Assembly: GCF_027622855.1 (NCBI RefSeq)
Contig: NZ_JAPZVR010000007.1
Span: forward strand, 18,296 to 82,295
Length of the DNA stretch: 64,000 bases
Source of the DNA: Glycomyces algeriensis
GTDB taxonomy: Bacteria; Actinomycetota; Actinomycetes; Mycobacteriales; Micromonosporaceae
Direction of reading: 5' to 3'
The notes under the pieces were generated by a model. The model was not told where the DNA came from and did no database searches. It saw only the letters and a program-made list of their open reading frames with translations. Made by a program: the position numbers and the translations under genes. Positions 25,560 through 34,261 of the stretch are shown piece after piece. Positions within the stretch are counted from its first letter, which is position 1; the number at the start of each line of letters is the position of its first letter.

Positions 25560-25599
25560 GCGGCCCGCGCCACCCGAGAGGTGACGCGGGCCGCTTTTT
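25560..25599 (+). terminator. Rho-independent terminator of citrate synthase
   Basis: GCGGCCCGCG (25560-25569) pairs with CGCGGGCCGC (25585-25594), with additional CAC/GTG pairing inside, immediately followed by TTTTT. The clearest classical terminator in the window. Confidence 0.9.
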
Positions 25600-25720
25600 C
25601 GTGCACGCTACTGAGGACTCGTCTCATATGGGCGCGTACGGGATACGATCGTTCGGTCGCGGCGAGGCTCCTCCGCCGCCGGACCGATCGAACACCCGCA
25701 CCATCCGAACGGGACGCGCC

Positions 25721-27748
25721 ATGCCCTCCCCCCGGCCCCTGCCGCTGCGCCGCCGCGACCTCCTGGTCGGCGGCGTCGCCGGGCGGGCCGGGGGCGCCCC
25801 CGGCGCCGCGGGCGCCCGGGGGGTGCGCGAGGCCGCCACAGCGAGCGCCTTCCCCGAGCCGGAGCGCAGCGGCCCGGTCCACATGCAGATCGTCGCCCAC
25901 CCCGACGACTGCCTCTACTTCATCAACCCCCGCGTCGCCCGCGTCCTCGACGACGGCGCCGGCCTCTGCACCGTCGTCCTCACCGCCGGCGAGGCGGACG
26001 GGCGCAACTCCTGGGAGGCCGCCGCGCCCGCCGACTTCGCCGGGTACGCCGCCGCCCGCGACAACGGCCTGCGCCGCGCCTACGCCCTCCTGGCCCTCGG
26101 CGACGCCGACGCGCCCTGGGACCGCCACCTCGCCTCGCTCGACTCCGGTCAGGACGTCGAACTCTGCGTCCTCCGCGACAAGCCGCAAGTGCACGTCGTC
26201 TTCTGCTCACTGTGGACGAACCTCGGGCGCATCACCGGGGAGTTCACGCGGCTCCTGGCCCTGTGGGAGGGCCGGCTCGACGACTCCCTGGTCCTGCCGC
26301 CGACGGACTCGCCGCTCACCGCGGAGTCCACGGTGGACCGCGCCACGGTGCAGGCCACGCTCCTGGAGCTGCTGGACCGGTACCGCCCGGCCGTGGTCAA
26401 CACCCTCGACCCCGACCCCGACCCGATCAGCGGCGACCGGCTCGGCGCCGAGCAGCCCGGCTACTCCGACCACATCGACCACACCGCCGCCGCGCTCTTC
26501 GCCTGGGAGGCCGTGCGCGCATGGGGCGGCGCCCGCAGCACCGAGGCCTGGCGCGGCTACTACAACCGCCGCTGGCCCGGCAACCTCGGCACGGCCGACC
26601 TCGAACCCAAGGGCCGGGCGCTCGACGCCTACTCCTGGAACGACGGCGCCGACTGCGGCCTCCCGAGCGGCTGCGGCGACCGGCTCATCGCCGGGCCCGG
26701 CGCGGGCTCCACCTACGGGCACGCCACCCACCCGCGCTACACCGCGGCGGTGGCCGCCGCCGAGACCGACGGCCGCATCCGCCCGATCACCGTGCGGGAC
26801 AACACGCTCCAGGTCCTCGGCGACGACGGCTGGGAGAACCTCGGCGGCCCCGACACCATGCTCCCCTCGCTCGACCGGGCCGGCACGAAGCTCTATGCGA
26901 TCAGCGCCGAGCACACCCACGATCCGGCCACCCACGTGCGCGACGTGCACTGCTACGACCTGGTCTCCGGCCAGTGGCAGCTCCTCGGGAACCCGGCCGG
27001 GACCGGCCCGGGCGCCCGCATCGTGGGCCAGGTCGCCGCCGCGGACGACGGCCGCACCGCGCTCGCCTGCGTGCGCGACCCCGAAGGCGGCCTCGCGGTG
27101 CGGGTGCGCCGCGAAGGCGGCGAATGGACCGCGTGGACCCGGCTCGACGGGCCGGCCGTGCACGACGCCCCCGCCGCGCTCGCCGCCGACGGCGCCTTCA
27201 CGATCATCGCAGCCACCCCCGACAACGTGGCCGCCTGGGAAGGCGACGGGACCGCCTGGACCGCCCGCATGCTCGACCTGCCCGGCCCCGACGACCTGCC
27301 GTTCCTGCCCGCCACCGCCGTCACCGCGGTGCAGGTGCCGGACGGGCGGACCGTGCTCGCCTCGCGCGTCGCCGGGTGCAGCGACGTCGCACTCCACTTC
27401 GGACGCCGGGAGACCTGGACGGGCGTGCGCGTGCCGCTCGAAGGCGGCGTGCTCCCGCCGTCGCTCGTGATCGGCCCCGAAGGCGCGCTGGCGGTGGCCT
27501 GCGACGACGGGACCGGGGCGCCCGCGGTGCTCATGCTCGAACTGCCCGACCTGGAGGCCGGCCCTGGGCGGTTCGGGCTGCTCTCGCGGCCGTGGACGCG
27601 CGGCGACATCACCGTGGTGAAGCGCCCTGCGGCGGCGTTCGGTTCCGACGGGGCGCTGCGGCTGTGGGCCGTCGCCTCCGACGGTGAACTGTGGACGGCC
27701 GGGGTCGAACCGGGCGGCGAACCGCCCGCGGGCTGGACGCAGGCCTAG
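25721..27748 (+). CDS. Tat-exported PIG-L family deacetylase with beta-propeller tail
   Basis: 675 residues. The N-terminus has a twin-arginine signal (LPLRRRDLLVGG followed by an A/G-rich stretch). A PIG-L domain follows, the family of zinc-dependent N-acetyl-sugar deacetylases such as MshB. The metal motif is AHPDD (H60, D62, D63) with a third ligand in SDHIDHTAAALFAWEA. From about residue 340 the sequence changes to repeated short strands with Trp (VLGDDGWENLGG, EWTAWTRLDGP, SGQWQLLGNP), which suggests a C-terminal beta-propeller or lectin-like domain for binding polysaccharide. Probably extracellular. The start at 25721 is chosen because it fronts the Tat signal. Confidence 0.85.
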   Translation: MPSPRPLPLRRRDLLVGGVAGRAGGAPGAAGARGVREAATASAFPEPERSGPVHMQIVAHPDDCLYFINPRVARVLDDGAGLCTVVLTAGEADGRNSWEAAAPADFAGYAAARDNGLRRAYALLALGDADAPWDRHLASLDSGQDVELCVLRDKPQVHVVFCSLWTNLGRITGEFTRLLALWEGRLDDSLVLPPTDSPLTAESTVDRATVQATLLELLDRYRPAVVNTLDPDPDPISGDRLGAEQPGYSDHIDHTAAALFAWEAVRAWGGARSTEAWRGYYNRRWPGNLGTADLEPKGRALDAYSWNDGADCGLPSGCGDRLIAGPGAGSTYGHATHPRYTAAVAAAETDGRIRPITVRDNTLQVLGDDGWENLGGPDTMLPSLDRAGTKLYAISAEHTHDPATHVRDVHCYDLVSGQWQLLGNPAGTGPGARIVGQVAAADDGRTALACVRDPEGGLAVRVRREGGEWTAWTRLDGPAVHDAPAALAADGAFTIIAATPDNVAAWEGDGTAWTARMLDLPGPDDLPFLPATAVTAVQVPDGRTVLASRVAGCSDVALHFGRRETWTGVRVPLEGGVLPPSLVIGPEGALAVACDDGTGAPAVLMLELPDLEAGPGRFGLLSRPWTRGDITVVKRPAAAFGSDGALRLWAVASDGELWTAGVEPGGEPPAGWTQA

Positions 27749-27914
27749 AGCCGAGGTTTTTCAAACTGCGCGACGCCGCCGGAAGCGCCAGGTCCGCCTG
27801 CGAAGCCGAGCGCGACCGACGGCTCCGCCCACGCAGTACTGAGCCGGGCGGCGAATCCCAGGTCTCCACGCGGGCCTGCATCGGCGCCTCGCAGCCGGAG
27901 CGGCCTGCCGTTCC

Positions 27915-28451
27915 CTAGCGCGGGCCGCCTTCGGCGAGCGCTTTGAAGGTGAGCAGCTGCCGCCGCATCATGGCCAGGTCGCCCCAGGCGAGCACGCGGC
28001 GGCGGGCCGCGTCGATCGCCCCGTCTTTCGCCTTGTCGCCCACCAGGAGCGTCGCCCGCAGACGCGTACGCCCCCCGGCCAGCGGCTCGACGTCGTAGAC
28101 GACGATGAACGGCCCGAACGCGCGCAGGCCGCGCTCGGAGGTCATCTCCAACGTCAGGTACGCGTCCCGCTGGTAGTCGACGAGCGTGAAGATCGTCATG
28201 AACTCCTGCCCGGCCTGCAGTTCCTCGACCCCCGGGGTGAGGCGCCGAGGGCTGCGCCGGCCCCGGTTGTCGAGCAGGTCGTAGCTGTAAGGGGCCACGC
28301 GCATCTGGCACAGCCAGCGGAAGACCACCGCGACCGGGGCGTCGATCTCGATCGCGCGCAGCCACCGCTCGACGGGGTCGGGCGCGAACCGCGACCCCGG
28401 GCACGCCCGCAGCTCGTCGGCGCGATCGGTCCCCCAGTGCCGCGGGTTCAC
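27915..28451 (-). CDS. SRPBCC-family protein
   Basis: 178 residues from GTG 28451. Fold features: an N-terminal strand IEIDAPVAVVFRWLCQM (the usual 'ieIdAPpe.VF' opening), YSYDLLDNRGRRSP, GQEFMTIFTL and a long C-terminal helix (AWGDLAMMRRQLLTFKALAE). SRPBCC proteins bind hydrophobic ligands in a deep pocket and serve as polyketide cyclases or lipid-transfer or stress proteins. The ligand here is unknown. Its upstream Shine-Dalgarno is poor (GGAG only two bases away), so the start may be wrong. Confidence 0.75.
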   Translation of the reverse strand: MNPRHWGTDRADELRACPGSRFAPDPVERWLRAIEIDAPVAVVFRWLCQMRVAPYSYDLLDNRGRRSPRRLTPGVEELQAGQEFMTIFTLVDYQRDAYLTLEMTSERGLRAFGPFIVVYDVEPLAGGRTRLRATLLVGDKAKDGAIDAARRRVLAWGDLAMMRRQLLTFKALAEGGPR

Positions 28452-29086
28452 GGCTCCACGACCCGATCGCGGACGTGCGGGCCCGCCGCGGTCTCGACGC
28501 CGACGGCCCCAGGGTTCAGGACGGTCAATCGCCGCAGTGGCATAGCAGTGCCGACATGATCGCTCAATGCTCCGCACCTTTCCGATCAGAGGATTGCGCC
28601 CGTTCCCTGGCGGCGATCCGCTCATGGCGAGAATGGCGGCGATTCGGCAACTGCAATCGCGACCGGCGCGCCCCGTGCGAGAGGCTCCCGAAGTGACGGC
28701 CCGCTTGCAATCATGCCCGAATCGCGCCCACGCGCAAGTACCCGAATGCGTCTCTTTCCATTCTGGGAGTGGCGCATTCGCGGCTCCATCGCGCTTACCG
28801 ACCGGCATCGCACCGGCCCCGTGCGACCAGTGATGCGGTTGGGTTGCATGGTGCCGACATTTGCAAGCCTATCGGTCGAAATTGCGTTCGCGCCCTGCCG
28901 TAGAAGCACGGCGCTCACGTTCTGGGACGACCGCGACAAGGCTCGGGGCAGCGCTCGGCGAGGCGCTCGCGGCGCGTAGCATGACCGCGACTGCCACGCC
29001 GATCAGTCCAGCAGCCGGGAACGCCCTTTCCACGGGCGGGCCGGGATGCCAGAGTTCGGTGAGGACCGACCAGAACGGAGCCGACA
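28452..29086. other. 635 bp interval upstream of serC, no gene seen
   Basis: Short open frames occur on both strands but none has coding character or recognisable domains. Composition is slightly lower in G+C than the genes. GTGCCGACAT occurs twice (about 28546 and 28850). The serC promoter must lie near the right end; I did not find a convincing -35/-10 pair. Confidence 0.5.
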
Positions 29087-30202
29087 GTGACCGACCCGAT
29101 CACCATCCCCGCAGAGCTGCTGCCCGCCGACGGGCGCTTCGGCTCCGGCCCTTCCAAGGTGCCGGCCGATGCGATGAGCGCGCTGTCCGGTCTGGGCAGG
29201 TCCGTCATGGGCACCTCGCACCGCCAGAAGGCGGTCAAGTCCGAGGTCGGGCGCCTCCGCGCCGGCCTGGGCGAGTTCTTCTCGCTGCCTGACGGCTACG
29301 AGGTCGTCCTGGGAGTGGGCGGCGCGACCGCGTTCTGGGAGGTCGCCGTGTTCGGCCTCGTCGAAGACCGCGCGCAGGCCGCCAGCTTCGGCGAGTTCGG
29401 TTCGAAGTTCGCCAAGGCCATCAAGATCGCCCCGCACCTGGGCGAGCCGACGATCGTCACCGCCGACCCGGGCACCGCCGCGTACCTCTCCTTCGAGGAC
29501 GGCGTCGACGCCTACGCGACCCCGCACAACGAGACCTCCACCGGTGTCGCCGTGGACGTCAAGCGCGTCGCCCACGAGGGCGCGCTCATGCTCCACGACG
29601 CGACCTCGGCCGCGGCCGGCCTCCCGGTGGACCTCACCGAGACCGACTGCTACTACTTCGCGCCGCAGAAGGGCCTGGCCTCCGACGGCGGCCTGTGGAT
29701 CGCGATCCTGAGCCCGGCCGCGATCGAGCGCGCCGAGCGCATCGCCGCCTCCGGCCGCTACATCCCGGCGTTCCTGGACCTGAAGACCGCGATCGACAAC
29801 TCGCGCAAGGACCAGACGTACAACACCCCCGCGGTCGCCACGGTCGTGCTCGCCGCCGAGCAGGTCGACGCGCTCAACGCCGCGGGCGGCCTTGACGCCG
29901 CCGCGAAGCGCTGCGCCGAGTCGGCCGGGGCCGTCTACTCCTGGGCCGACGCCCGCTCGTTCGCGGACCCGTTCGTGACCGACCCCGCCCTGCGCTCGAA
30001 CGTGGTCGCCACGATCGACTTCGAGGGCGTGGACGCGGCCGAGATCGCGAAGGTGCTGCGCGCCAACGGCATCGTCGACACCGAGCCGTACCGGAAGCTG
30101 GGCCGCAATCAGCTGCGCATCGCGACCTACCCGGCCGTGGACCCCTCGGACACGGCCAAGCTGACCGAGGCGATCGACTTCGTGGTTGAAAAGCTCGGTT
30201 AA
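29087..30202 (+). CDS. serC: Phosphoserine aminotransferase
   Basis: 371 residues, the mycobacterial-type SerC. It converts 3-phosphohydroxypyruvate and glutamate to phosphoserine in serine biosynthesis, with PLP. Conserved blocks are FGSGPSKVPADAM, MGTSHRQK, VGGATAFWEVA, TPHNETSTGV, and the PLP Lys of YFAPQKGLASDGG (K195). Length and motifs are complete. The start ATG 29087 follows ACGGAGCC. It ends upstream of a bidirectional terminator and is followed by a convergent gene. Confidence 0.95.
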   Translation: MTDPITIPAELLPADGRFGSGPSKVPADAMSALSGLGRSVMGTSHRQKAVKSEVGRLRAGLGEFFSLPDGYEVVLGVGGATAFWEVAVFGLVEDRAQAASFGEFGSKFAKAIKIAPHLGEPTIVTADPGTAAYLSFEDGVDAYATPHNETSTGVAVDVKRVAHEGALMLHDATSAAAGLPVDLTETDCYYFAPQKGLASDGGLWIAILSPAAIERAERIAASGRYIPAFLDLKTAIDNSRKDQTYNTPAVATVVLAAEQVDALNAAGGLDAAAKRCAESAGAVYSWADARSFADPFVTDPALRSNVVATIDFEGVDAAEIAKVLRANGIVDTEPYRKLGRNQLRIATYPAVDPSDTAKLTEAIDFVVEKLG

Positions 30203-30361
30203 AAGCTCGGCTAGCACCACCCCCGTATGCAGTTGGGCCGCAAGGCTTCGGCCGGTCGGGTGGAGCACCACCCGCATGGCGCTCCGCCCGACCGATTCCA
30301 AAGTAGCGTCCGGGTACGACATTTCCTGAACGAGCGCCGCTGAGCAGGCGCTTCAAGCAGA

Positions 30362-30392
30362 GCGAGGCCGGTCCGATTCGGACCGGCCTCGC
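30362..30392. terminator. Bidirectional hairpin, serC / sulfotransferase
   Basis: A perfect 15 bp stem (GCGAGGCCGGTCCGA with its complement) and a minimal loop, 18 bp from the sulfotransferase stop on the minus strand. A weaker stem (GGTCGGGTGGAGC / GCTCCGCCCGACC) lies nearer serC at about 30258-30296. Confidence 0.8.
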
Positions 30393-30409
30393 GTCGTTCA
30401 ATGCAAGGG

Positions 30410-31603
30410 CTAGAAGCCGAGGCGGCCGTAGTCGCCGAACGCCTCCTCGACGTCGTCGAGCTCGATGCCGTAGCGCGAGAGGTGGTACTCGTGGCTGCGG
30501 CGCATGCCCGGGCGGGCCAGGACCTGCTCGAGGTTGGACTCCTCCGCGTCGGTCCACTCCATGCCGAGCTGCGCGAACAGCTTCGGCATCAGACCGTGGG
30601 GGTCGGCCGTGAAGGTGTGGTACGGCACGTCGACGAATCGCTCACGCGAGGCCGCCGATCGCACCCCGCGCGCCTTGGACACGCCCTTGCCGAAGATGTC
30701 GAGCCATTCCGGGCCGATCTTCGAGGGGTCGTACGTGCGGTGGTGCAGCGCCCGCCCGGTCTCCACAAGGGAGCACCAGGAGCCCATGACGGTGGAGGGG
30801 TCGCGGTGCATCCACACGATCTGGGCGTCCCCGAAGACCTTGAGGAGCACGTCGAGGTTGAACAGGTGGAACGGGGACTTGAGGACCCAGCGCCGCCGCG
30901 GCTGGTGCCACTGCAGCACCTGCAGCACGCGCTTGAGGTGCTCGTAGTCCTCCGTGTAGTCGCGCTCGTCGACCCAGCGGCGGTAGGCGGGCATGGTCGC
31001 GCGGGTGATGAACTGGTACCCGTGGGGCAGCGCGAACACGCACTCCTCGGGCTGCAGCGCGTTCATCGGGTGGATGAGGTCCCACACCGGGGAGGCCTTG
31101 CTCGCGAGGGACGCCATCGTCTGGGCGTCCTTGATGAGCTTGTCGCGCAGCTTCGGGTCGATGTCGCCGCGGTGGGTGTTCATGAGCTCCCACATGAGCG
31201 GGGCCCGGTTGCCCTCGGGCTGGATGAGGATCTTGTGGGTGACGGTGGTGGCCGTGCGCGGGAGGCCGACGACCACGATGGGGCGCTCGATCGGCTCGCG
31301 GGCGATCTCGGGGTACTCGGTGATGAGCCGCTCGACCCGCAGGTGGTTGGTCATGCGGCGGGTCAGGTCGTCGATGAAGCCCTGCCAGCCCACCACGGAG
31401 AGCGTGTCCTGCTTGGCGACCTCGCGCATCAGGAACCGGTAGGAGTCGACGAACTCGCGGGCCACGCCGGAGTCGGCCTCGGCCTGGTGCTCGGCGCGGT
31501 GGACCATCCGGTCGAACACGGCGTCCACCCGGGAGCGCTGGGACGAGACGCGTGGAGCGCTGATGGTGTTGACGGCGGTGAGCCAGCGGGCAGTGCGGCG
31601 CAT
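30410..31603 (-). CDS. Sulfotransferase family protein
   Basis: 397 residues from ATG 31603 (Shine-Dalgarno CTGGAGG). PAPS-dependent sulfotransferase fold: the 5'-phosphosulfate loop is PIVVVGLPRTATTVTHKIL (about 110-130), and the 3'-phosphate loop lies in VWMHRDPSTVMGSWCSL with RRRWVLKSPFHLFNL before it. Similar actinobacterial proteins act on lipids or trehalose-based glycolipids (Stf family), but the acceptor here is unknown. It is divergent from the fructosamine kinase gene with no shared function evident. Confidence 0.85.
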   Translation of the reverse strand: MRRTARWLTAVNTISAPRVSSQRSRVDAVFDRMVHRAEHQAEADSGVAREFVDSYRFLMREVAKQDTLSVVGWQGFIDDLTRRMTNHLRVERLITEYPEIAREPIERPIVVVGLPRTATTVTHKILIQPEGNRAPLMWELMNTHRGDIDPKLRDKLIKDAQTMASLASKASPVWDLIHPMNALQPEECVFALPHGYQFITRATMPAYRRWVDERDYTEDYEHLKRVLQVLQWHQPRRRWVLKSPFHLFNLDVLLKVFGDAQIVWMHRDPSTVMGSWCSLVETGRALHHRTYDPSKIGPEWLDIFGKGVSKARGVRSAASRERFVDVPYHTFTADPHGLMPKLFAQLGMEWTDAEESNLEQVLARPGMRRSHEYHLSRYGIELDDVEEAFGDYGRLGF

Positions 31604-31684
31604 GGTGCCTCCAGAGCAAAGGGGTTCCAACACGAAGAGTTTTGCATGCCCGGTCCGCCGATCGCCTTCAGCTACATTGGCTTT

Positions 31685-32596
31685 GTGGAACAAGCCCCCG
31701 ACCTCGAACGCCTTCGCCTGCTGCCCGAGCTCATCGAGCACCAGCGGGTGCGCACCACCCCGGTGCGGGCGAACGACTTCGCGGAGCCGCTCGCCGAGCC
31801 GAGCCCGTTCCGGGCGAGCGCGCAGCGCCTCACGTTCGACGACGGCTCGCACCTGTTCGCCAAGCTCACCGAGCACGCCCCCGCCGACTACCTCGCCGCC
31901 GAGGCGAACGGCCTGCGGTGGCTGCGCGAGGCCACGCCCGCCGCCGTCGAGCTCCTCTACGCCGACGACCGGCTGCTCGTCGAACCCTGGATCGAGCCGG
32001 CCGCGCCGACCCGCGTGCACGCCGAGCAGCTGGGCCGCGAACTCGCGGCCATGCACGGCGCCGGCGCGGACCGCTTCGGCGCGCCCTGGAACGGCTACAT
32101 CGGCGAGACCTTCATGGACAACGGCGAGGCCGGCGCGACCTGGGCCGAGTGGTACGCCGCCAAGCGCATCGAGCCGTACCTCAAGCCCTCCCGCGACAAC
32201 GGCGCACTCGACGCCGCGGATGTCACCGCCATCGAGGCCCTGGCCGCGAAGCTCCCCGCACTCGCCGGGCCGGAGGAGCCGCCCGCGCGCACCCACGGCG
32301 ACCTGTGGTGGGGCAACGTGCACTGGGGCGCCGAGCGGGCCTGGCTCATCGACCCGGCCGCGCACGGCGGCCACCGCGAGACCGACCTGGCGAACCTGCG
32401 CCTGTGGGGCGGCCTGCCGATGTTCGACGCCGTCATCGCCGGGTACACCGAGGTCCACGCACTTGAAGCCGAATGGGAGGAGCGGACCCCGCTCCACCAC
32501 CTGTTCCCGCTGCTGGTCCACACCACCCTGTTCGGGCGGACGTACCGCGACCATTTGATGGGAAACGTGTCTCACTTTACGAAACTGTCATATTGA
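31685..32596 (+). CDS. Fructosamine kinase family protein
   Basis: About 303 residues. Protein-kinase-like fold of the fructosamine/ketosamine-3-kinase family, which phosphorylates sugars attached to amines (deglycation). The catalytic region is ARTHGDLWWGNVHW and the metal loop LIDPAAHGGHRETDLANL, both typical. I place the start at GTG 31685: TACATT at 31673-31678 fits a -10 that would make the mRNA leaderless there. An in-frame ATG at 31646 would add 13 non-conserved residues and has no good Shine-Dalgarno. Divergent from the sulfotransferase gene. Confidence 0.85.
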   Translation: MEQAPDLERLRLLPELIEHQRVRTTPVRANDFAEPLAEPSPFRASAQRLTFDDGSHLFAKLTEHAPADYLAAEANGLRWLREATPAAVELLYADDRLLVEPWIEPAAPTRVHAEQLGRELAAMHGAGADRFGAPWNGYIGETFMDNGEAGATWAEWYAAKRIEPYLKPSRDNGALDAADVTAIEALAAKLPALAGPEEPPARTHGDLWWGNVHWGAERAWLIDPAAHGGHRETDLANLRLWGGLPMFDAVIAGYTEVHALEAEWEERTPLHHLFPLLVHTTLFGRTYRDHLMGNVSHFTKLSY

Positions 32597-32613
32597 CGAA
32601 CTAGGCTCGACGC

Positions 32614-33654
32614 ATGGCAGCACCGACTCCGACCCAGGGGACCGCGAACACGCCGTCGCCTGCACTCGGCCTGCGTGACCGGCACGGCCGCACCGCCACC
32701 GACCTGCGCGTCTCCCTCACCGACCGGTGCAACCTGCGCTGCACGTACTGCATGCCCGAGGCCGGGCTCCCCTGGCTGCCCAAACCCGAGCTGCTCACCG
32801 ATGCGGAGGTCTCGCGCCTCGTCGGCATCGCCGTCCGCGACCTCGGCGTCAACGAGGTGCGGTTCACCGGCGGCGAGCCCCTCCTGCGCCCCGGCCTGGT
32901 CGACATCGTCACCGCCGCCGCGGCCCTCGAACCGCGCCCCGAGATCTCCCTGACCACCAACGCGATCGGCCTCGAACGCCTCGCCGCCCCGCTCGTGGCG
33001 GCCGGACTCGACCGCGTCAACGTCTCCCTCGACACCCTCGACCCCGGCACGTTCAAGGAGCTCGCCAAGCGCGACCGCCTCGAAGCCACCCTCCGCGGCA
33101 TCGAAGGCGCCGCCGCCTCCGGCCTCGCCCCCGTCAAGCTCAACACCGTGCTCATGCGGGGCATCAACGACGCCGAGGCCCCCGCCCTCCTGCGCTTCGC
33201 CGTCGCCCACGGCTACCAGCTGCGGTTCATCGAGCAGATGCCGCTCGACGCCGCGGGCGTGTGGCGCCGGGACGAGATGGTCACCGCCGCCGAGATCCTC
33301 GAAGCCCTCAAAGCCGAGTTCGACCTGGTCCCCGACCCGGCCCACCGCGGCTCGGCCCCGGCCGAGACCTGGCTGGTCGACGGCGGCCCCGCGAAGGTGG
33401 GCGTCATCGGCTCGGTCACCCGCCCGTTCTGCGGCGACTGCGACCGCACCCGCCTCACCGCCGACGGCCAGGTGCGCAACTGCCTGTTCGCGCGCGGCGA
33501 GACCGACCTGCGCGGCCTCCTGCGCGACGGCGCGTCGGACGCCGAGATCGGCGCGCGCTGGCGCGAGGCCATGTGGGGCAAGCTGCCCGGCCACGGGATC
33601 GACGACCCGTCGTTCCTGCAGCCGGCCCGCCCGATGTCGGCGATCGGAGGGTGA
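32614..33654 (+). CDS. moaA: GTP 3',8-cyclase MoaA
   Basis: 346 residues. Radical-SAM enzyme of molybdenum cofactor synthesis, converting GTP to 3',8-cyclo-7,8-dihydro-GTP. The N-terminal cluster cysteines are in DRCNLRCTYC (C39, C43, C46), with GGEPLL for SAM. The second 4Fe-4S site is in FCGDCDRTRLTADGQVRNCLF, and the C-terminal Gly-Gly needed for activity is present (MSAIGG). TAGGCT at 32602-32607 places transcription start on the ATG, so the message is probably leaderless. It overlaps moaD by 4 bp (GTGA). Confidence 0.96.
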   Translation: MAAPTPTQGTANTPSPALGLRDRHGRTATDLRVSLTDRCNLRCTYCMPEAGLPWLPKPELLTDAEVSRLVGIAVRDLGVNEVRFTGGEPLLRPGLVDIVTAAAALEPRPEISLTTNAIGLERLAAPLVAAGLDRVNVSLDTLDPGTFKELAKRDRLEATLRGIEGAAASGLAPVKLNTVLMRGINDAEAPALLRFAVAHGYQLRFIEQMPLDAAGVWRRDEMVTAAEILEALKAEFDLVPDPAHRGSAPAETWLVDGGPAKVGVIGSVTRPFCGDCDRTRLTADGQVRNCLFARGETDLRGLLRDGASDAEIGARWREAMWGKLPGHGIDDPSFLQPARPMSAIGG

Positions 33655-33896
33655 GCGTGGTGACGGTGCGGTACTTCGCGGGCGCGAAAGCGGCCGCGGG
33701 GATCGGCGAAGAGCAGGTCACCGCTGCTGACGTCGCCGAGTTGCAGGCCGTGCTCGCGAAGCGGCACGGCCCGGTGCTCGACAAGGTGCTGTCCGCCTCG
33801 ACCTTGCTGGTTGACGGCCTCGCCGCGAAGGACCCCGCGACCGTGCTCCCGGCGGGAGTGACGGTGGAGGTGCTGCCGCCGTTCGCGGGCGGATGA
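33651..33896 (+). CDS. moaD: Molybdopterin synthase sulfur carrier MoaD
   Basis: 81 residues from GTG 33651, overlapping the moaA stop. Ubiquitin-like fold with the obligatory C-terminal Gly-Gly (EVLPPFAGG), whose thiocarboxylate donates sulfur to make molybdopterin. The opening VTVRYFAGAKAAAG is typical. The partner moaE and the other moa genes are not in the window. Confidence 0.92.
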   Translation: MSVVTVRYFAGAKAAAGIGEEQVTAADVAELQAVLAKRHGPVLDKVLSASTLLVDGLAAKDPATVLPAGVTVEVLPPFAGG

Positions 33897-34261
33897 GGCC
33901 GAGGCGCATGGACCGGTCTCGGCGCTACGCGGTGCTCGATCCTGCGGAGCCGCTGAATATGAAAGCGGATATTCCGGATTTGTCCGCCCGGAGGTCCCCT
34001 ATCCATGACCGTACGCCAAGGGTCCGACACGCATCGGAGTCGACGGCTCGCGGCGTCGGCCTCGGAGTGCGCGAATGCGAGTCGTCTTCGGGAGCGCGCG
34101 GCGCCCGGCTCGGGCCGCCGCTAGGCGAGAAGACTTCGCGGCCCAAGGCGCGGGCCTGCGGAAGGTCCTCGCGAGCCGAGGGTGTCTCGGATTCGGGGAT
34201 GCGACCCGCCGGGGCGGGAGCCGCTTCGGGGTACGTGCCGTCTGTCTGCGAGGATGCATAG
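33897..34261. other. 365 bp interval, no gene seen
   Basis: Short frames on both strands without recognisable domains. A lower-G+C patch around 33950-33985 (GAATATGAAAGCGGATATTCC) could contain a promoter for the downstream gene. Confidence 0.45.
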
